Assembly: GCA_964390695.1 (NCBI GenBank)
Contig: CAYMKI010000019.1
Span: 1 to 34,175 of the forward strand
Origin: CAWACC01 sp964390695
GTDB lineage: Bacteria > Chlamydiota > Chlamydiia > Chlamydiales > Parachlamydiaceae
Direction: 5' to 3'
DNA: 34,175 nucleotides
Below, one piece after another: positions 32,810-34,175 of the stretch; position 1 is the first letter of the stretch, and every line of letters begins with the position of its first letter. The translations under genes were made by a program, and so were the position numbers. The notes beneath the pieces were generated by a model. It did no database searches, was not told where the DNA came from, and worked only from the letters and a program-made list of their open reading frames with translations.

Positions 32810-33739
32810 ATGGATAGAATTGTTAGCGTCAATCTCGACTCCGCAGAGACCGCGTTCTTTGCCCGTGAGCTTGAGTACATAAAATCGAAATCATACGACA
32901 TTGAATTTCCTCCTTTAAAGGCGACGAAGCTAATCCCTGTTAGCACAGAGGCCGGTTCAGGTGCGGAATCAATCACCTATCAATCATTTGAAGAAACAGG
33001 TCTTGCTCGAATCATTTCGAGTTATGCCGATGACTTTCCTCGCTGCGACATTCGCGGTAAAGAATTCATCACGCCTGTGAAATCAATTGGAGCCAGCTAT
33101 GGCTATTCGATGCAGGAAATCCGCGCCGCGATGTTTGTTGGACGCAGTCTGACTCAGCGCCAAGCCAATGCCACTCGAAGAGCCAACGATCAAAAGGTAA
33201 ACCGTTTGGCTTGGTATGGAGACACAGCCTCCAATATTCTTGGCTTAACAAACAATCCAAATATTCCATCAGCTTCCGTTCCTGCGGATGGAGTAGGTGC
33301 GTCTACTCTTTGGACTACAAAGACGCCTGATCAGATTTTGCGCGATATGAATCAGCTCACGAATGGCATTGTCGCCCTGACAAATGGGGTTGAAATGCCA
33401 AATACACTGATTCTTCCCATCGACCAATACACCTTGATCGCTTCAACTCCTCGTTCCGCAAACAGCGACACGACGATTTTGGAGTATTTCATTCAGAATA
33501 ACCCCTTCATCACTAACGTTGACTGGGTAGCTGAGTTAAAGGGAGCAGGCCCAGGTGGTGTAGACATCATGATCGCCTACGACAAGAATCCAGATAAGCT
33601 GACCATGGAGATCCCAATGCCATTTACTCAATATCCTCCCCAAGAGCGAGGACTTGAGTTCATCATCAATTGTGAATCTCGCTATGGCGGAATCATCATC
33701 TACTATCCGCTCTCATTATCCATCGGGGAGGGTATCTAA
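32810..33739 (+). CDS. Major capsid protein (DUF2184 family)
   Basis: A 309-residue protein of the DUF2184 major capsid family (HK97 fold). Signatures: ETAFFARELEYIKSKSYDIE at the N-arm, TYQSFEETGLARIIS...DDFPRCD, the SIGASYGYSMQEIRAA segment, NRLAWYGD, and a C-terminal part FTQYPPQERGLEFIINCESR with YYPLSLSIGEG. No protease site can be placed. AAGGAG is 8 nt upstream. It is followed immediately by the next gene, whose ATG lies directly after its stop. Confidence 0.88.
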   Translation: MDRIVSVNLDSAETAFFARELEYIKSKSYDIEFPPLKATKLIPVSTEAGSGAESITYQSFEETGLARIISSYADDFPRCDIRGKEFITPVKSIGASYGYSMQEIRAAMFVGRSLTQRQANATRRANDQKVNRLAWYGDTASNILGLTNNPNIPSASVPADGVGASTLWTTKTPDQILRDMNQLTNGIVALTNGVEMPNTLILPIDQYTLIASTPRSANSDTTILEYFIQNNPFITNVDWVAELKGAGPGGVDIMIAYDKNPDKLTMEIPMPFTQYPPQERGLEFIINCESRYGGIIIYYPLSLSIGEGI

Positions 33740-34123
33740 ATGGCACTAGTCAAGTACAACGGTAAGAATGTCTACTATTGTAACTTCACAAGCCGCCTTA
33801 TGCCTGGGATCAATGAGATTCCGGAGGGCGAACTCAAAGCCCTCCTTCTCCATCCCCTATTTCAATGGAGAGTGGAAGAAGGAATTGTGGTGATCATTCC
33901 TGAATCCACGGAAAAAGAGGCAGACGGCAAGAAGTCGATCAAGGAAATGATGAAGTTCATTCCTCAAATTTACGACCACGCTTATCTCAATCGGATTATT
34001 GAGAGCGATGGCCGTGACAAAGTGGTTGATGCTGCAAAGAAGCAACTCCATAAAATTTCCCATCAAGCCGAGGAAGAAGAGAATGAGCATTTCAGATCCG
34101 ATACCAAATCAAACGATCATTGA
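33740..34123 (+). CDS. Small phage head protein, possible connector
   Basis: A 127-residue protein that I do not recognise. It starts MALVKYNGKNVYYCNFTSRL, then has MPGINEIPEGELKALLLHPL and WRVEEGIVVII, a short beta-rich beginning that is common in small proteins next to capsid genes. The second half is helical and charged (KKQLHKISHQAEEEENEHF). GGAGG lies 8 nt before the ATG, which follows the capsid stop without gap. It overlaps the start of the next gene by about 40 nt, so the frame may end earlier in function. Assignment by position only. Confidence 0.6.
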   Translation: MALVKYNGKNVYYCNFTSRLMPGINEIPEGELKALLLHPLFQWRVEEGIVVIIPESTEKEADGKKSIKEMMKFIPQIYDHAYLNRIIESDGRDKVVDAAKKQLHKISHQAEEEENEHFRSDTKSNDH

Positions 34124-34175
34124 TACTCTATTTGTGATCGCGCCTCAGTTTTATACGACTGACCCAGTGAAGCTG
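34083..34175 (+). CDS. Start of a phage head-tail gene, cut by window edge
   Basis: Only 31 codons are present, beginning MSISDPIPNQTIIDTLFVIA. It overlaps the end of the preceding gene by 41 nt; AGGAAGAAGA just upstream may serve as ribosome site. In head modules with DUF2184 capsid proteins a DUF4054-type gene commonly follows, and the start is compatible with that, but the part visible is too short for an assignment. Confidence 0.5.
   Translation, partial: MSISDPIPNQTIIDTLFVIAPQFYTTDPVKL

Noticed and set aside
1..34175. Insertion sequences or an integrase at island borders
   Set aside because: No transposase or recombinase motifs and no terminal inverted repeats were recognised. The mobile nature of the island is therefore only inferred from its gene content.

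Overview
The window is a Gram-negative accessory region. Evidence for this: tripartite RND efflux genes with outer-membrane factors, several lipobox lipoproteins, and AT-rich coding with frequent ATGA gene junctions. The taxon cannot be fixed from sequence alone. The compact AT-rich style would fit an environmental chlamydia, a Legionellales member or a similar protist-associated bacterium, but that is a guess. No integrase, transposase, rRNA or tRNA gene was recognised.

Region 1 (1-3.36 kb) is a divergent copper-sensing unit. A CsoR-type repressor, a small membrane peptide with a metallothionein-like cysteine tail and the start of a secreted protein run leftwards. A Cu(I) P1B-ATPase (YHS plus heavy-metal-binding N-terminus) runs rightwards. 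Between them is a perfect 10-4-10 dyad with a C-tract centre that overlaps the csoR -10 box, followed downstream of the ATPase by a tiny lipoprotein.

Region 2 (3.4-24.35 kb) is one long leftward array, 24347 to 3440, read as one or two operons. In transcription order it holds: cusC-, cusB- and cusA-like genes, a SERCA-type P-ATPase, phosphoketolase, a second outer-membrane factor, a two-domain multicopper oxidase, a DUF2231-like membrane protein, and a glucan phosphorylase (frameshifted). Then come a thioredoxin-like fragment, a chimeric DUF302/oxidase-tail fragment, a second DUF2231-like copy, a Cys-rich four-helix copper-storage protein and a rho-independent terminator. Beyond the terminator lie a truncated outer-membrane factor, a frameshifted mini-protein, a Zn/Cd/Pb P1B-ATPase and a two-TM peptide. 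Logic: efflux of Cu(I) from cytoplasm and periplasm, oxidation of Cu(I), cysteine-based storage, and linked carbon/energy genes. The stretch 5.8-9.3 kb looks like a duplicated and decaying part of this array, with three separate 1-nt frameshifts.

Region 3 (24.6-27.8 kb) is a small defence/accessory block: an AbiEi/AbiEii type IV toxin-antitoxin pair with a dyad over its promoter, a small repeat-bearing lipoprotein, and an archaeal-type AAA ATPase of the DUF234 group on the opposite strand.

Region 4 (28.28-34.17 kb) is the head module of a tailed phage or prophage, all rightward: DUF1073 portal, Mu-F/SPP1-gp7-like head morphogenesis protein, DUF2213 protease fused to a scaffold with strong internal starts, a structural protein, a DUF2184 major capsid protein, a connector-like protein and the start of another gene. 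No terminase precedes the portal. Instead about 460 bp of repeat-rich noncoding DNA separates it from the AAA gene.
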